64,000 nt of DNA, taken from assembly GCF_021412565.1 (NCBI RefSeq), contig NZ_JAKCLJ010000007.1:62001-126000 (forward strand). The letters run 5' to 3'. The stretch comes from Shewanella sp. AS1. Its GTDB lineage: Bacteria; Pseudomonadota; Gammaproteobacteria; Enterobacterales; Shewanellaceae. The notes below the pieces were generated by a model. That model was not told the DNA's origin, did no database searches, and saw only the letters and a program-made list of their open reading frames with translations. Position numbers and translations under genes: made by a program. The stretch's first letter is position 1. Each line of letters opens with the position of its first letter. This document shows positions 16,912 to 25,695 of the stretch, in pieces.

Positions 16912-17904
16912 ATGAACAAATGGTTCAAACAATTCAGTGTGATCTTGGCGCTAGTGATAGGCACGGCTTTCAGTGCATTATCTTTTGCGCACGGTGACGC
17001 TGCCGATCACAGCCACGGAGCAACTGAAGGCCAAATTTGGTCTGAGTTACAAGCGGGCGCGACTGGTTACACCACGTCACAGGGCCAATTCCATAATCAG
17101 GCGATCAACACCTATGATCTGCGCGTACTCGAACTGCGCAGTGACTTGTTAGCGCCAGCGTTAATGGCGGCTCTGTTTGGCATGATCATCATCTTTGTAC
17201 TGTTCGTTAAAGTAAACGGTATCTCTAAGTTGCATCATGGCTTCTCAGGCAAGATGGTTTACCGCTGGTCCAAGTTCGACGTGTCGATCCACTGGTTAGG
17301 CGCGATTCCTTGCTTGTTGCTGATCCTGACAGGTCTGACACTTTTGGCCGGCCGTTTCTTCTTCCAGCCATATCTGGGTGAAGGTTTCTGGGCGGGATTG
17401 GTCTACGGTGCTAAGCAGATCCATGATTTCATGGCGATTCCTTTCATGATCGGTTGGGCGTTGATGACCACTCTGTGGGCGAAAAATCAGCTGCCTAAGA
17501 TGTACGATCTTAAATGGTTCCTCGTGGTTGGTGGTTACATCAACTTCGGCCCATTCAAAGGTAAACACCCTGATGCCGGTTTCGCTAACGCGGGTGAGAA
17601 GATGTGGTTCTGGGCGTTCGCGCTATTTGGCCTTATCATCTCAGCGTCAGGTATGTTGCTGCTATTCCCGAACCTGTTCGAGCCTAGCCGTACTCTGAGC
17701 CTGATCGCGTTAGTGCTGCACTCAGCGAGCGCCATCATTATCTGTGCTTTCTCTATCGTACATATCTTCATGGCAACTGTTATGTCTGAAGGTGGTATGG
17801 AGTGTATGATGTCAGGTTACTGTGATGAAAACTGGGCGAGCCAGCATCACAACCTTTGGTATGACGAGATCAAAGCCAATGGTACACTGAAATACAAAGA
17901 GTAA
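16912..17904 (+). CDS. fdhC: Formate dehydrogenase cytochrome b subunit FdhC (copy 2)
   Basis: The 330-residue membrane cytochrome subunit has a leader peptide (ILALVIGTAFSALSFA, about residues 11-26), then a His-rich exported stretch (HGDAADHSHG) that copy 1 lacks. Four membrane spans and heme-ligand histidines follow (KLHHGFSGK, SIHWLGA, KQIHDF, IVHIFMA). The block VGGYINFGPFKGKHPD is identical in the two copies, but the rest is substantially diverged, unlike FdhA and FdhB. This suggests that the two enzymes differ mainly in membrane anchoring or quinone interaction. The ATG at 16912 follows AAGGATG. Confidence 0.93.
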   Translation: MNKWFKQFSVILALVIGTAFSALSFAHGDAADHSHGATEGQIWSELQAGATGYTTSQGQFHNQAINTYDLRVLELRSDLLAPALMAALFGMIIIFVLFVKVNGISKLHHGFSGKMVYRWSKFDVSIHWLGAIPCLLLILTGLTLLAGRFFFQPYLGEGFWAGLVYGAKQIHDFMAIPFMIGWALMTTLWAKNQLPKMYDLKWFLVVGGYINFGPFKGKHPDAGFANAGEKMWFWAFALFGLIISASGMLLLFPNLFEPSRTLSLIALVLHSASAIIICAFSIVHIFMATVMSEGGMECMMSGYCDENWASQHHNLWYDEIKANGTLKYKE

Positions 17905-17947
17905 GTGACTGGTTTAGGGTAACCTCTAACAGGTGACTGGATATTTA

Positions 17948-17982
17948 AACACCCTGCCGGGTAGCTGGCAGGGTGTTTTTTT
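17948..17982 (+). terminator. Rho-independent terminator of fdh operon 2
   Basis: AACACCCTGCC pairs perfectly with GGCAGGGTGTT around an eight-base loop, then a T run. It resembles the terminator of operon 1 in sequence (both read AAACACC...GGTGTTTTTTTATGGG), so the 3' flanks are also related. Confidence 0.92.
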
Positions 17983-18103
17983 ATGGGGCAGAGCCGGGGG
18001 CGGTTATTTTTGGTATGAATTTGAAAACCATAGAATAAGCAGCTAGCTTATATGGGATGTTGCAGTTTAGCGTTTAAAATCATCTATCTAAAAGGAGTTG
18101 CTA

Positions 18104-18457
18104 ATGACTAAATGGATTGTACATTCTCTTGTATTTTGTCTTGCGCTAGGTTTCAGCACCTTAAGCTATGGCACCGAGTTTCAGTTGGTTACTGAGATCA
18201 GGATGCAGGATAAATTACTCGGTTCACCAACGCTTGTGGTGAATGAGGCTAAAGATGCCAGTATTGAGGTGAATTCAGAGTATGAGTTAAAGCTGAATGT
18301 GACTCGCCACAATGAGTCGCAGGTGTTGGTGGATTTTCATTTTAGCGGTAATGGCTATGATACTGAGTCTCAAGTAATTATCGATTTAGATAAGCAGGCC
18401 TCGCTGATTTTTGGTGAGCAGGAGTTTAATTTTTTAATTCACAAGATCAGCGGTTAA
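18104..18457 (+). CDS. Small exported protein of unknown function
   Basis: I do not recognise a family. The 117-residue product begins with a typical Sec signal peptide (hydrophobic LVFCLALGFSTLSYG, cleavage expected near residue 24). A mature part of about 93 residues follows, with alternating hydrophobic and polar positions that suggest a beta-sandwich. It has no cysteine in the mature part and no membrane anchor. The ATG at 18104 follows AAAGGAG; the TTG at 18098 is too close to that site. It is a single-gene unit between the fdh terminator and its own terminator. The promoter is not clear. Confidence 0.8.
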   Translation: MTKWIVHSLVFCLALGFSTLSYGTEFQLVTEIRMQDKLLGSPTLVVNEAKDASIEVNSEYELKLNVTRHNESQVLVDFHFSGNGYDTESQVIIDLDKQASLIFGEQEFNFLIHKISG

Positions 18458-18480
18458 GTCTGCGGCTTTAACCATAAAAA

Positions 18481-18509
18481 CCGTGTCCCTTTAAGGGACA
18501 CGGTTTTTT
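18481..18509 (+). terminator. Rho-independent terminator
   Basis: CCGTGTCCCTT pairs perfectly with AAGGGACACGG, followed by six T and flanked upstream by a run of A. It ends the small exported protein gene and could act on both strands. Confidence 0.92.
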
Positions 18510-18581
18510 ATTATCCAGTCCGACAAGAAAGATAAATTTATTCTAAGCTCAGGTTATCACAGTAAAAAATTGAGAATATTT

Positions 18582-19958
18582 ATGGGCTATAAATCGGTTC
18601 ACGACAGTATGGGGGAGATAGAGATCCCCGAAGATGCACTCTACGGGGCGCAGACGGCGCGGGCGATAAAGAACTTTCCCGTCAGTGGTCAGCCGCTGCC
18701 ACGCAATTTTATCCGCTCGCTACTGCTGGCTAAATTAGCCGCTGGCGAGGCGAACTGTGAACTTAAGCTGCTCGACAGGCGCATCTACGTGGCGCTGGCC
18801 GAGGCGGTGCAGCAGCTGCTGGCCGACCCCAAGATGATGAGTCATTTTCCCGTGGACGTTTTTCAGACAGGGTCGGCAACCAGCACTAACATGAATGCCA
18901 ATGAAGTATTGGCGAGCCTGGTCTCCAAGCGCTTAGGCGAGACAATTAGCCCCAATGATGTGATTAACATGGGGCAGAGCAGCAATGATCTTATCCCCAG
19001 CTGCGTGCATATCAGCGCACTCTTGGCACTGGATCACTCGCTCTTACCCTCACTGAATCTGCTTAGCGAAACCATCAGAAAGAAAGCCGTTGCGCTGGAT
19101 GAGGAGACCAAGACAGGCCGCACTCATCTGATGGATGCCATGCCGGTGCGTTTTAGCCAGGTATTAGGCGGCTGGGCGAGCCAGATAGAGCAGTGTCATC
19201 GGCAACTAGAATCCATGCGCCCGGCCTTGTCGGCTCTGGCTCAGGGCGGCACGGCCGTGGGCACAGGGGTTAACACCCATCAAGATTTTAGTCGGGTGTT
19301 CTGTGAGAAATTATCCCTTTTAACCCGCACTCAGTTTCGTCCCGCCGAGGATTTTTTTAGCCGCATGGCGAGCCATGATACTGCCGTGGCGCTGTCGGGG
19401 CAGTTAAAGACGCTGGCGGTGGCAGTAATGAAAATCAGCAATGATTTGCGTTGGATGAACTCAGGGCCTTTGGCCGGATTGGCCGAGATAGCGCTGCAGC
19501 CGCTGCAGCCGGGTTCGTCCATCATGCCGGGTAAGGTTAATCCTGTGATCCCCGAGGCCGCCTGTATGGTGGCGGCGCAGGTGATAGGCAATGATACGGC
19601 CATCACCATAGGCGGTCAGTCGGGCAACTTTGAGCTAAATGTAATGCAGCCCCTTATCGCGGCAAATTTGCTGCAGAGTATCGAGATTCTTGCCAATGTC
19701 AGCCGTTTGCTGGCGAATAAGGCGATTAGCGATTTTAAGGTGAATCGACAGCAGCTCACGGCTGCGCTGAGTCGTAACCCTATCCTAGTGACGGCACTGA
19801 CCCCTAAGGTGGGGTATGAGCTGGCAGCAAAAATTGTCAAACAAGCCTATCAAACACAAAAACCTATCCTAGAGGTGGCACAGGCGTTAACGGATCTGAG
19901 TCAGGAGGAATTGCAGCAACTCTTGGACCCTGAGCGTCTGACCCGTGGCGGCCTGTGA
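18582..19958 (+). CDS. fumC: Class II fumarase/aspartase superfamily lyase, probably fumarate hydratase
   Basis: The 458-residue cytoplasmic enzyme probably interconverts fumarate and malate. The superfamily signature GSSIMPGKVNP and the active-site blocks TGSATSTNMNANEV, NMGQSSNDLIPS and GRTHLMDAMPV are present. The N-terminal YGAQTARAIKNFPVSG resembles actinobacterial-type FumC. The motif after the signature, VIPEA, is more like aspartases than the usual TQCEA of FumC, so aspartate ammonia-lyase activity cannot be ruled out. The ATG at 18582 is preferred over the TTG at 18570. It appears monocistronic; the gap to the next gene is 236 bp without a terminator. Confidence 0.75.
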   Translation: MGYKSVHDSMGEIEIPEDALYGAQTARAIKNFPVSGQPLPRNFIRSLLLAKLAAGEANCELKLLDRRIYVALAEAVQQLLADPKMMSHFPVDVFQTGSATSTNMNANEVLASLVSKRLGETISPNDVINMGQSSNDLIPSCVHISALLALDHSLLPSLNLLSETIRKKAVALDEETKTGRTHLMDAMPVRFSQVLGGWASQIEQCHRQLESMRPALSALAQGGTAVGTGVNTHQDFSRVFCEKLSLLTRTQFRPAEDFFSRMASHDTAVALSGQLKTLAVAVMKISNDLRWMNSGPLAGLAEIALQPLQPGSSIMPGKVNPVIPEAACMVAAQVIGNDTAITIGGQSGNFELNVMQPLIAANLLQSIEILANVSRLLANKAISDFKVNRQQLTAALSRNPILVTALTPKVGYELAAKIVKQAYQTQKPILEVAQALTDLSQEELQQLLDPERLTRGGL

Positions 19959-20194
19959 GAGTTTACCCTGACGATAGTTTAATGCCTATACTGGATTAAC
20001 GATCGCTAAAACATGACTTGCTTAACAAATATGCGGATGAAATCCTGTTAGGTGTTGTAACTCAAAGCCAGTTCACGTTTTATATAGCCCTGAATGTTAA
20101 TTTTTTAGCTTTGTGTCACCATAAGATCATTCCCCCGTTTAATTCCATTTATCAATGGCTTTAAATTTAAGGTTAGGCACTGTTAGGAATCATT

Positions 20195-21532
20195 ATGTCG
20201 ATAAATTTTCAAACGCTTACCAGCGAGTTGAATCAGCCCTATCAAGCGAATATTACCCTGCCACATTGGATGCTCAGTTCGATGGAGCGGGTGATGCAGT
20301 ACTATGTCGACAGAAATTTGCGTCTGGATACCCAGTCAGCGTCTATGATGCCGCCGCCAGTAGAAGGCAAAAAGTATATGCTTTATGCCCATGTGCCTTT
20401 TTGTCATACCCTGTGTTCCTTCTGCACCTTTCACCGTTTTCTGTTTAAAGAGGAGAAGGCGCGGGCTTATTTTATCGCTTTGCGAAAAGAGATGGAGATG
20501 GTTAAAGCCTTAGGCTATGACTTTGAATCCATGTATATCGGCGGGGGAACCACTACCGTACTCGAAGATGAGCTGGCGCGTACTATTGAGCATGCAAAAA
20601 CTTTGTTTCCCAGTATCAAAGAGGTTTCTTGTGAGTCCGATCCCCAGCATCTCGACAGCCCTGGTTTTAAGCAGTTAAAAGGCCTGGTCGATCGTATGTC
20701 TATCGGGGTGCAGAGTTTTAACGATGACATCTTGACCATGACAGACAGGATAGAGAAGTTTGGTAACGGTCAGCAGACCTTCGATAAGATCATGGCGGCT
20801 AAAGAGCTGTTTCCCATCATCAACGTCGACTTAATTTTCGGCTTTAGAGGCCAGACCGATGAGGTGATTCAGTATGATTTGGACATGGCATCGCGTTTAG
20901 ACCCGCGCCAAATTACCACCTATCCGCTGATGATCACCCATCAGACCCGCAAGAGTGTTAAGGGCAAGCTGGCGGCGCCCCAAGGGGATATGGCTCGCCA
21001 GTATCAGCAAATCTTAAATAGCCTCAATGGCCAGTATAATCAGCTGTCAGCCTGGGCGTTTGGCAAGGCCAATAACGAAGGTTTCGACGAGTACGTTATC
21101 GACTATGACGAATATTTAGGTGTCGGCTCAGGATCATTCAGTTTTCTTAATGATACCCTGTATGTGAATAACTTCTCGCTGCGTAAGTATCAGGATAATA
21201 TTCAAAACGGCCGCATGGGAGTCGAGCAGCAGAAAAATTACAGCAAGAAGGATGTGATGCAATATCGCTTCCTGCTGGGTATGTTCTCCGGGCGTTTATC
21301 CCGTAAATATTTCCGTGAAACCTTTGGTGTTAATCTCGACTGGGCATTATTCAAGGAGATGACCTCCATGAAGGCGATTGGCGCGATTAAGAATGATCCC
21401 ACAGATCCCGACAGTTTAATCGTCACCGATAATGGCAAGCTGATGGGGCTCTTGATGATGAAAGAGTTTTATTCAGGCATGGATAATGTGCGCGCCCAGC
21501 TGCGTAAGCCATTAAAAGATTGCGATATGTAA
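20195..21532 (+). CDS. HemN-like radical SAM protein
   Basis: The 445-residue protein is a radical SAM enzyme of the coproporphyrinogen III oxidase-like (HemN/HemW/HutW) group. It has the cluster motif CHTLCSFCTF (about residues 69-78), the glycine-rich SAM motif IGGGTTT (about 110-116) and SIGVQSF (about 169). HemN proper catalyses two oxidative decarboxylations in anaerobic heme synthesis; HemW and HutW relatives act in heme trafficking or heme degradation, so the exact reaction is open. The ATG at 20195 follows TTAGGAA. It stands alone between fumC and a terminator, with no heme uptake genes in view. Confidence 0.78.
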   Translation: MSINFQTLTSELNQPYQANITLPHWMLSSMERVMQYYVDRNLRLDTQSASMMPPPVEGKKYMLYAHVPFCHTLCSFCTFHRFLFKEEKARAYFIALRKEMEMVKALGYDFESMYIGGGTTTVLEDELARTIEHAKTLFPSIKEVSCESDPQHLDSPGFKQLKGLVDRMSIGVQSFNDDILTMTDRIEKFGNGQQTFDKIMAAKELFPIINVDLIFGFRGQTDEVIQYDLDMASRLDPRQITTYPLMITHQTRKSVKGKLAAPQGDMARQYQQILNSLNGQYNQLSAWAFGKANNEGFDEYVIDYDEYLGVGSGSFSFLNDTLYVNNFSLRKYQDNIQNGRMGVEQQKNYSKKDVMQYRFLLGMFSGRLSRKYFRETFGVNLDWALFKEMTSMKAIGAIKNDPTDPDSLIVTDNGKLMGLLMMKEFYSGMDNVRAQLRKPLKDCDM

Positions 21533-21570
21533 TCTTTGATAGCGTTAAACACTTGCCATTGCGTGCTGAA

Positions 21571-21599
21571 AGGGTTGACTATGAGTCAGCCCTTTTTTG
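21571..21599 (+). terminator. Rho-independent terminator
   Basis: AGGGTTGACT pairs with AGTCAGCCCT (one G-U) around ATG, followed by six T. It ends the HemN-like gene. Confidence 0.9.
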
Positions 21600-21617
21600 T
21601 TTTATGAGGAATAATTA

Positions 21618-22265
21618 TTGGATGAGCTTGCCTTGAGGGGATTCGAGTCTGAATTTGCTGCACATCTGGCCAGTCGAGCCCCCAGCGACAGCGCCCATGA
21701 TCTGCAACATATTAAACGTGTGGTAAACACCGCCAGAGAGCTGGCCTGTCAAAGTGGTGCACTGCTCGAGGTAGTGGTGCCTGCCGCCTGGCTGCATGAT
21801 TATGTTGCTCTGACAAAAGATCACCCTCAGCGCAGTGATAGCTCGCGACTGGCGGCAGAGGGTGCCTGTGAGTATTTGCAAAATATTCACTACCCGGCTC
21901 AGTATCTTGACCAAATATATCACGCCATCCTAGCCCACAGTTTTAGCGCCCAGGTCGCGGCGCAAACATTGGAGGCCAAAATCGTTCAGGATGCCGACAG
22001 ACTCGACGCCTTAGGTGCTATCGGCATCGCTCGCTGCCTGCAAGTGGGAAGCAGCCTGGGCAGAGCACTCTATTGCGCGGACGATCCCTTCTGCCGTGAG
22101 CGTCAGCCCGATGACAGCCGCTTTACCTTAGATCATTTCTATCAAAAATTGTTGCACCTGCCAGAGACAATGCAGACCCAGGCGGGCAAGGAGGCTGCAC
22201 ATAGGCGGCGCGCAGTGATGATGACCTTTATCGAGCAGCTGGCCATTGAGATTGGGGAGGCGTAA
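21618..22265 (+). CDS. yedJ: HD-domain phosphohydrolase, YedJ family
   Basis: The 215-residue protein matches the E. coli YedJ pattern: AHDLQHIKRV, WLHDYVALTKDHPQR, AHSFSAQ and IVQDADRLDALGAIG. The HD metal ligands are seen as H (AHD), HD (LHD), H (AHS) and D (QDAD). The physiological substrate is not known to me. There is no ATG in frame near the N-terminus; the TTG at 21618 preceded by GAGGA with a seven-base gap gives MDELALRGFE, which fits the family start. It lies just after the upstream terminator and 133 bp before the PfkB kinase gene. Confidence 0.85.
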   Translation: MDELALRGFESEFAAHLASRAPSDSAHDLQHIKRVVNTARELACQSGALLEVVVPAAWLHDYVALTKDHPQRSDSSRLAAEGACEYLQNIHYPAQYLDQIYHAILAHSFSAQVAAQTLEAKIVQDADRLDALGAIGIARCLQVGSSLGRALYCADDPFCRERQPDDSRFTLDHFYQKLLHLPETMQTQAGKEAAHRRRAVMMTFIEQLAIEIGEA

Positions 22266-22398
22266 GAGGATTGATTCGCTGTGAGGCCCATTATATCGAT
22301 AATATTTGGTTTAAAGGGCGCTGGGGCAGCGAGTATGTTTATGCCATACTCGCTAGAGAGTTTAACCTTAGTTGTCAGCATAATTAGTTGGAGTCGGA

Positions 22399-23244
22399 AT
22401 GGCCAATATTCTGCTTGTTGCCAATCTTAATTGCGATCGTCTCTTAGAACTGAATAAGCCGCTGCAGATGGGCGGGCGTCACCATTATCAGGATGGGGGT
22501 TTTCGCCTCGGCGGTGGCGGCGCGAATACTGGAATAGGACTGGTTTGGGCTGGGCACCATGTGGCTCTTGTCAGTCAGGTTGGCCGCGATAAGGTGGGGG
22601 ATTGGTTACTTGCTGAGGCCAGTACTATGGGGCTGGATTGTCATATGATGCAACGCCATGCCCATAACACCTGTGAAATGTTGCTGGTGATGTCGCCGGG
22701 TGGGGAGCGCACCATTATTCGGCCTCAGCGCCCTAAGTTTCAATTGCCCCCACCGCCAAACTGGTCGCGTTGGGATGCCTTATATATCAATGCATCATCT
22801 GATGGCGCGGCGGACTGGGCCCTCAGCGCCATGGCGCACACCTTAGTGATAGCTCAGCTCGCTAAAGATGAGCGGCCGCGTCCCTGTCATTATCTGATTG
22901 CCTCGAAAACCGATATGGCCGGTCGCAGTCATCTCTCTCCCTGGGAATATGGTCGTTCGATTGCCGGTGAAACCTTACAGGGTTTTATCGTAACCGATGG
23001 TGCCCGTGGCGCTAGGCTGTATCAGGCAGATGGTGAACAGTTAGTCCCCGCGCTGTCGGTGGATGTGGTCGACACAACCGGCGCCGGCGATGCCTATGCC
23101 GCCGGTGTACTTCATGGACTGCTGCTCAATCAAGGGCTTATTGAGGCGATGGAGGAAGGGGCTCGTTGGGCGGCGTTTGCGGTATCGACCCATAGTTCGA
23201 TTCCCGGCGCACAGCTAGAGCACTATTTGGCAGACGATTTATAA
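22399..23244 (+). CDS. PfkB-family sugar kinase
   Basis: The 281-residue protein has the PfkB/ribokinase fold: an N-terminal substrate lobe with a GGG(A/G)ANTG motif (about residues 38-45) and the C-terminal signature DTTGAGDAYAAGVL (about residues 226-239), in which the GAGD aspartate is the catalytic base. Specificity (ribose, fructose, a nucleoside or another sugar) cannot be told from the sequence. The ATG at 22399 has TTGGAGT upstream. It reads in the same direction as the HD protein. The downstream region holds a Pho box and a terminator that appear to define a separate small RNA. Confidence 0.85.
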   Translation: MANILLVANLNCDRLLELNKPLQMGGRHHYQDGGFRLGGGGANTGIGLVWAGHHVALVSQVGRDKVGDWLLAEASTMGLDCHMMQRHAHNTCEMLLVMSPGGERTIIRPQRPKFQLPPPPNWSRWDALYINASSDGAADWALSAMAHTLVIAQLAKDERPRPCHYLIASKTDMAGRSHLSPWEYGRSIAGETLQGFIVTDGARGARLYQADGEQLVPALSVDVVDTTGAGDAYAAGVLHGLLLNQGLIEAMEEGARWAAFAVSTHSSIPGAQLEHYLADDL

Positions 23245-23255
23245 AATAATTCAAC

Positions 23256-23289
23256 CTGTCATTTTTCTGTCATCTTTGACCGATAGACT
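23256..23289 (+). promoter_or_regulatory. PhoB-dependent promoter (Pho box plus -10)
   Basis: CTGTCAT-TTTT-CTGTCAT (23256-23273) is a perfect Pho box of two seven-base direct repeats with a four-base spacer. Ten bases further is TAGACT (23284-23289), the correct position for the -10 element of a PhoB-activated promoter, where the Pho box replaces the -35. Transcription would start near 23296. Confidence 0.75.
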
Positions 23290-23295
23290 AGCTTC

Positions 23296-23403
23296 ATAGA
23301 TTAAAGGTCTTCCTGGTCTTGAATTTTGTCTTGTTTAGTGCAATCAGTTCCTTCCTTAATCTGTTCTTCTGTTCTCGCCCCGCCTTTGTGGGGCATTTTT
23401 TTA
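23296..23403 (+). ncRNA. Predicted PhoB-regulated small RNA
   Basis: The segment between the Pho-box promoter and a Rho-independent terminator at 23377-23403 is about 105 nt. It has no convincing reading frame or ribosome site: the only start-like GTG gives 23 codons without Shine-Dalgarno. The RNA would be pyrimidine rich (GTCTTCCTGG, TTCCTTCCTTAATC), with anti-Shine-Dalgarno character, and would end in a stem with a T tail as Hfq-binding RNAs do. The existence of the transcript is an inference from promoter and terminator only. Confidence 0.55.
23377..23403 (+). terminator. Rho-independent terminator of the predicted small RNA
   Basis: GCCCC pairs with GGGGC around an eight-base loop, then A and seven T. 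It lies more than 130 bp after the PfkB gene and about 80 bases after the Pho-box start. Confidence 0.82.
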
Positions 23404-23564
23404 TCCTGAATTTGCTTCCTACTACCGCCTTGACCGAAATGGATGTTTAACGGCTTGTATTCTTTATCCTAATTAGGTTAAGTTGGCAATAAAGTCTAGT
23501 CATTGTAGCAAGTTATGACTCGACAAGGGATTTAGGAACCGCTAATTATTAAGGAGAATAATGC

Positions 23565-23924
23565 ATGGCTGAGAATGACATCTTATCCAGAGACGATAAG
23601 AATATGGGGTTAGCTGTGCACCTTGCCAGCTTTTCCGGTTATCTGATCCCTATGGGGTCAATACTGGGCCCGCTGATCGTCTGGCTGATGAAGCGTGATG
23701 AGATAGCTTTTGTGGATGCCTGCGGCCGTCAATGCCTTAACTTTAAGATCAGCATGCTGGTCTATGTGTTTATCAGTTTGATTTTGATGTTTGTCGGCAT
23801 TGGCTTTCTTCTGCTGGGGTTTCTGGCGATTTTTGATATTGTGGTCACCATAATCGCGGCTATCAAGGCCACCGAAGGGGTCTGTTATCGTTACCCCTTG
23901 TCCATCCAATTCTTTAAGGTTTAG
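23565..23924 (+). CDS. DUF4870 small membrane protein
   Basis: The 119-residue protein has the DUF4870 (Tic20-like) layout: a short polar N-terminus (SRDDKNMGLAVHLASFSGY) and about three hydrophobic segments (about residues 30-45, 63-80 and 84-103) linked by the conserved VDACGRQCLNFKIS block. A basic C-terminus (YRYPLSIQFFKV) follows. It should sit in the inner membrane; no function is known for the family. The ATG at 23565 follows AAGGAGAATA. The 160-bp stretch upstream contains the short palindrome CCTAATTAGG at 23469-23478, whose meaning is unknown. Confidence 0.85.
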   Translation: MAENDILSRDDKNMGLAVHLASFSGYLIPMGSILGPLIVWLMKRDEIAFVDACGRQCLNFKISMLVYVFISLILMFVGIGFLLLGFLAIFDIVVTIIAAIKATEGVCYRYPLSIQFFKV

Positions 23925-23968
23925 CCCTTTTTTATCAACCAAAACGATAGAAACTAGCGCCATATAAA

Positions 23969-24000
23969 AACGCCCGCCATGATTGTCATGGCGGGCGTTT
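23969..24000. terminator. Bidirectional terminator between DUF4870 and ETF-QO genes
   Basis: CGCCCGCCATGA pairs perfectly with TCATGGCGGGCG around TTG. A-rich sequence lies on the left and T-rich on the right, so it can stop transcription from both convergent genes. Confidence 0.92.
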
Positions 24001-24045
24001 ATTTTTCAGTGCTGTGACTGGAGCGACAGCTATACGGCGTTGCAG

Positions 24046-25695
24046 TTACATATTCGGGTAATTAGGGCCACCGCCGCCCTCAGGGGTAACCCAGGTGATG
24101 TTTTGGCTTGGGTCTTTGATGTCACAGGTCTTGCAGTGGATGCAGTTCTGACCATTGATGACAAACTTCTTCTCGCCCGCTTCTTCGACTATCTCATAGA
24201 CGCCAGCAGGGCAGTAACGCTGGGCCGGTTCATCAAATTTCACTAAGTTGACCGAAATAGGAATGCTTGGGTCTTTCAGGCGCAGATGGCAGAGCTGATC
24301 TTCCTCATGGAAGGTGTTCGACAGATAGACTGACGAGAGCTTATCGAAGCTGAGCTTGCCATCGGGTTTGGGATAGTCGATCTTGCTATAGGCGCTGACT
24401 TCGGCCATCTGAGCGTGATCGGGTTTCTCATCGCGCAGCGTGATGGGGAATTTGCCACCGAACCAGTTCTGGTCGATATAGTTAAATGCGCCGCCAAGAT
24501 AGGCACCAAACTTATGCATGGCCGGTCCGAAATTGCGCGAAGAGTAGAGTTCATCTTGCAGCCAGCTTTGCTCGAAGTGAGTCTGATAGCTGTTGAGATC
24601 TTGTTCTGCGTTATCGGGATTAAACAAGGCTTCACACAGGGTTTCTGCAGCCAGCATGCCGCTCTTCATTGCGGTATGTGTGCCTTTAATCTTGGCAAAG
24701 TTGAGCGTGCCCGCATCACAACCGATCAACAGACCGCCTGGGAAGCTCATCTTCGGCAGTGAATTTAACCCGCCCTTGGTGATCGCTCTGGCACCATAGC
24801 TAATGCGCTCGCCGCCACTCAGATATTGGCTGATCACAGGATGTGTCTTGTAACGCTGGAACTCATCGAAGGGGCTCAGGTGTGGATTTTGGTAGTTAAG
24901 ATCTATGATCAGGCCGACCGCGACCTGATTGTCTTCCATGTGATAGAGGAAGCCGCCGCCAGAGGCGCCCTCTGTCAGTGGCCAGCCACCTGTGTGGACT
25001 ACCTTGCCCAGCTGGTGTTGTTCACTGGGTACTTTCCAGATCTCTTTAAAGCCTATGCCATAGTGCTGCGGTGTTTTACCATTATCTAAGTGATATTTTT
25101 CAATCAGTTGCTTGCCTAAGTGGCCACGACAACCTTCGCTAAAGACGGTATATTTGGCGTGCAGCTCCATACCTGGCTCATAGCTGTCTTTTGGCTCTCC
25201 ATCGGCGCCTATGCCCATATCGCCAATGATGATGCCTTTGACGCTACCATCGTCATTAAACAGCAGTTGGCTGGCGGGGAAGCCGGGGAAAATCTCGACG
25301 CCCAGGCTCTCGGCGCGCTCGGCTAACCAGCGGGACAGGTTGCCGACACTGATAATATAGTTGCCATGGTTATGCATTGTCTTGGGGATCAAGGCGTTTG
25401 GCAGGGTGCGTGATTTGGACTCTGAGCTGAGCATAAAGAGCTCATCATGGGTGACGGCGGTATTGAGCGGCGCGCCGGTTTCTTTCCAGTCGCTGAACAG
25501 CTCGTCGAGCACTTTGGGTTCGAAAACGGCACCAGAGAGAATATGGGCACCGACTTCGGATCCTTTTTCGACCACACAGACAGAAAGTTCCTGTTCACGC
25601 TCTTGCGCTATTTGCATCAACCGGCAGGCAGTGGCAAGCCCGGCAGGGCCTGCGCCTACGATCACGACGTCGAATTCCATCGATTCGCGTTCCAT
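24046..25695 (-). CDS. Electron transfer flavoprotein-ubiquinone oxidoreductase
   Basis: This 549-residue peripheral inner-membrane flavoprotein passes electrons from ETF (beta-oxidation and amino acid dehydrogenases) to ubiquinone. The N-terminal FAD-binding fold reads VVIVGAGPAGLATA. A middle domain carries the quinone/FAD contacts (ISYGARAITKGGLNSLP). The C-terminus has the 4Fe-4S site built from CPAGVYEI and CIHCKTCDIKDPSQNI, ending in GGGGPNYPNM as in the family. The start was set at 25695 because AGAGG lies seven bases upstream; the open frame extends to 25758 without a ribosome site. It is convergent with DUF4870 and divergent from moaA. Confidence 0.95.
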   Translation of the reverse strand: MERESMEFDVVIVGAGPAGLATACRLMQIAQEREQELSVCVVEKGSEVGAHILSGAVFEPKVLDELFSDWKETGAPLNTAVTHDELFMLSSESKSRTLPNALIPKTMHNHGNYIISVGNLSRWLAERAESLGVEIFPGFPASQLLFNDDGSVKGIIIGDMGIGADGEPKDSYEPGMELHAKYTVFSEGCRGHLGKQLIEKYHLDNGKTPQHYGIGFKEIWKVPSEQHQLGKVVHTGGWPLTEGASGGGFLYHMEDNQVAVGLIIDLNYQNPHLSPFDEFQRYKTHPVISQYLSGGERISYGARAITKGGLNSLPKMSFPGGLLIGCDAGTLNFAKIKGTHTAMKSGMLAAETLCEALFNPDNAEQDLNSYQTHFEQSWLQDELYSSRNFGPAMHKFGAYLGGAFNYIDQNWFGGKFPITLRDEKPDHAQMAEVSAYSKIDYPKPDGKLSFDKLSSVYLSNTFHEEDQLCHLRLKDPSIPISVNLVKFDEPAQRYCPAGVYEIVEEAGEKKFVINGQNCIHCKTCDIKDPSQNITWVTPEGGGGPNYPNM

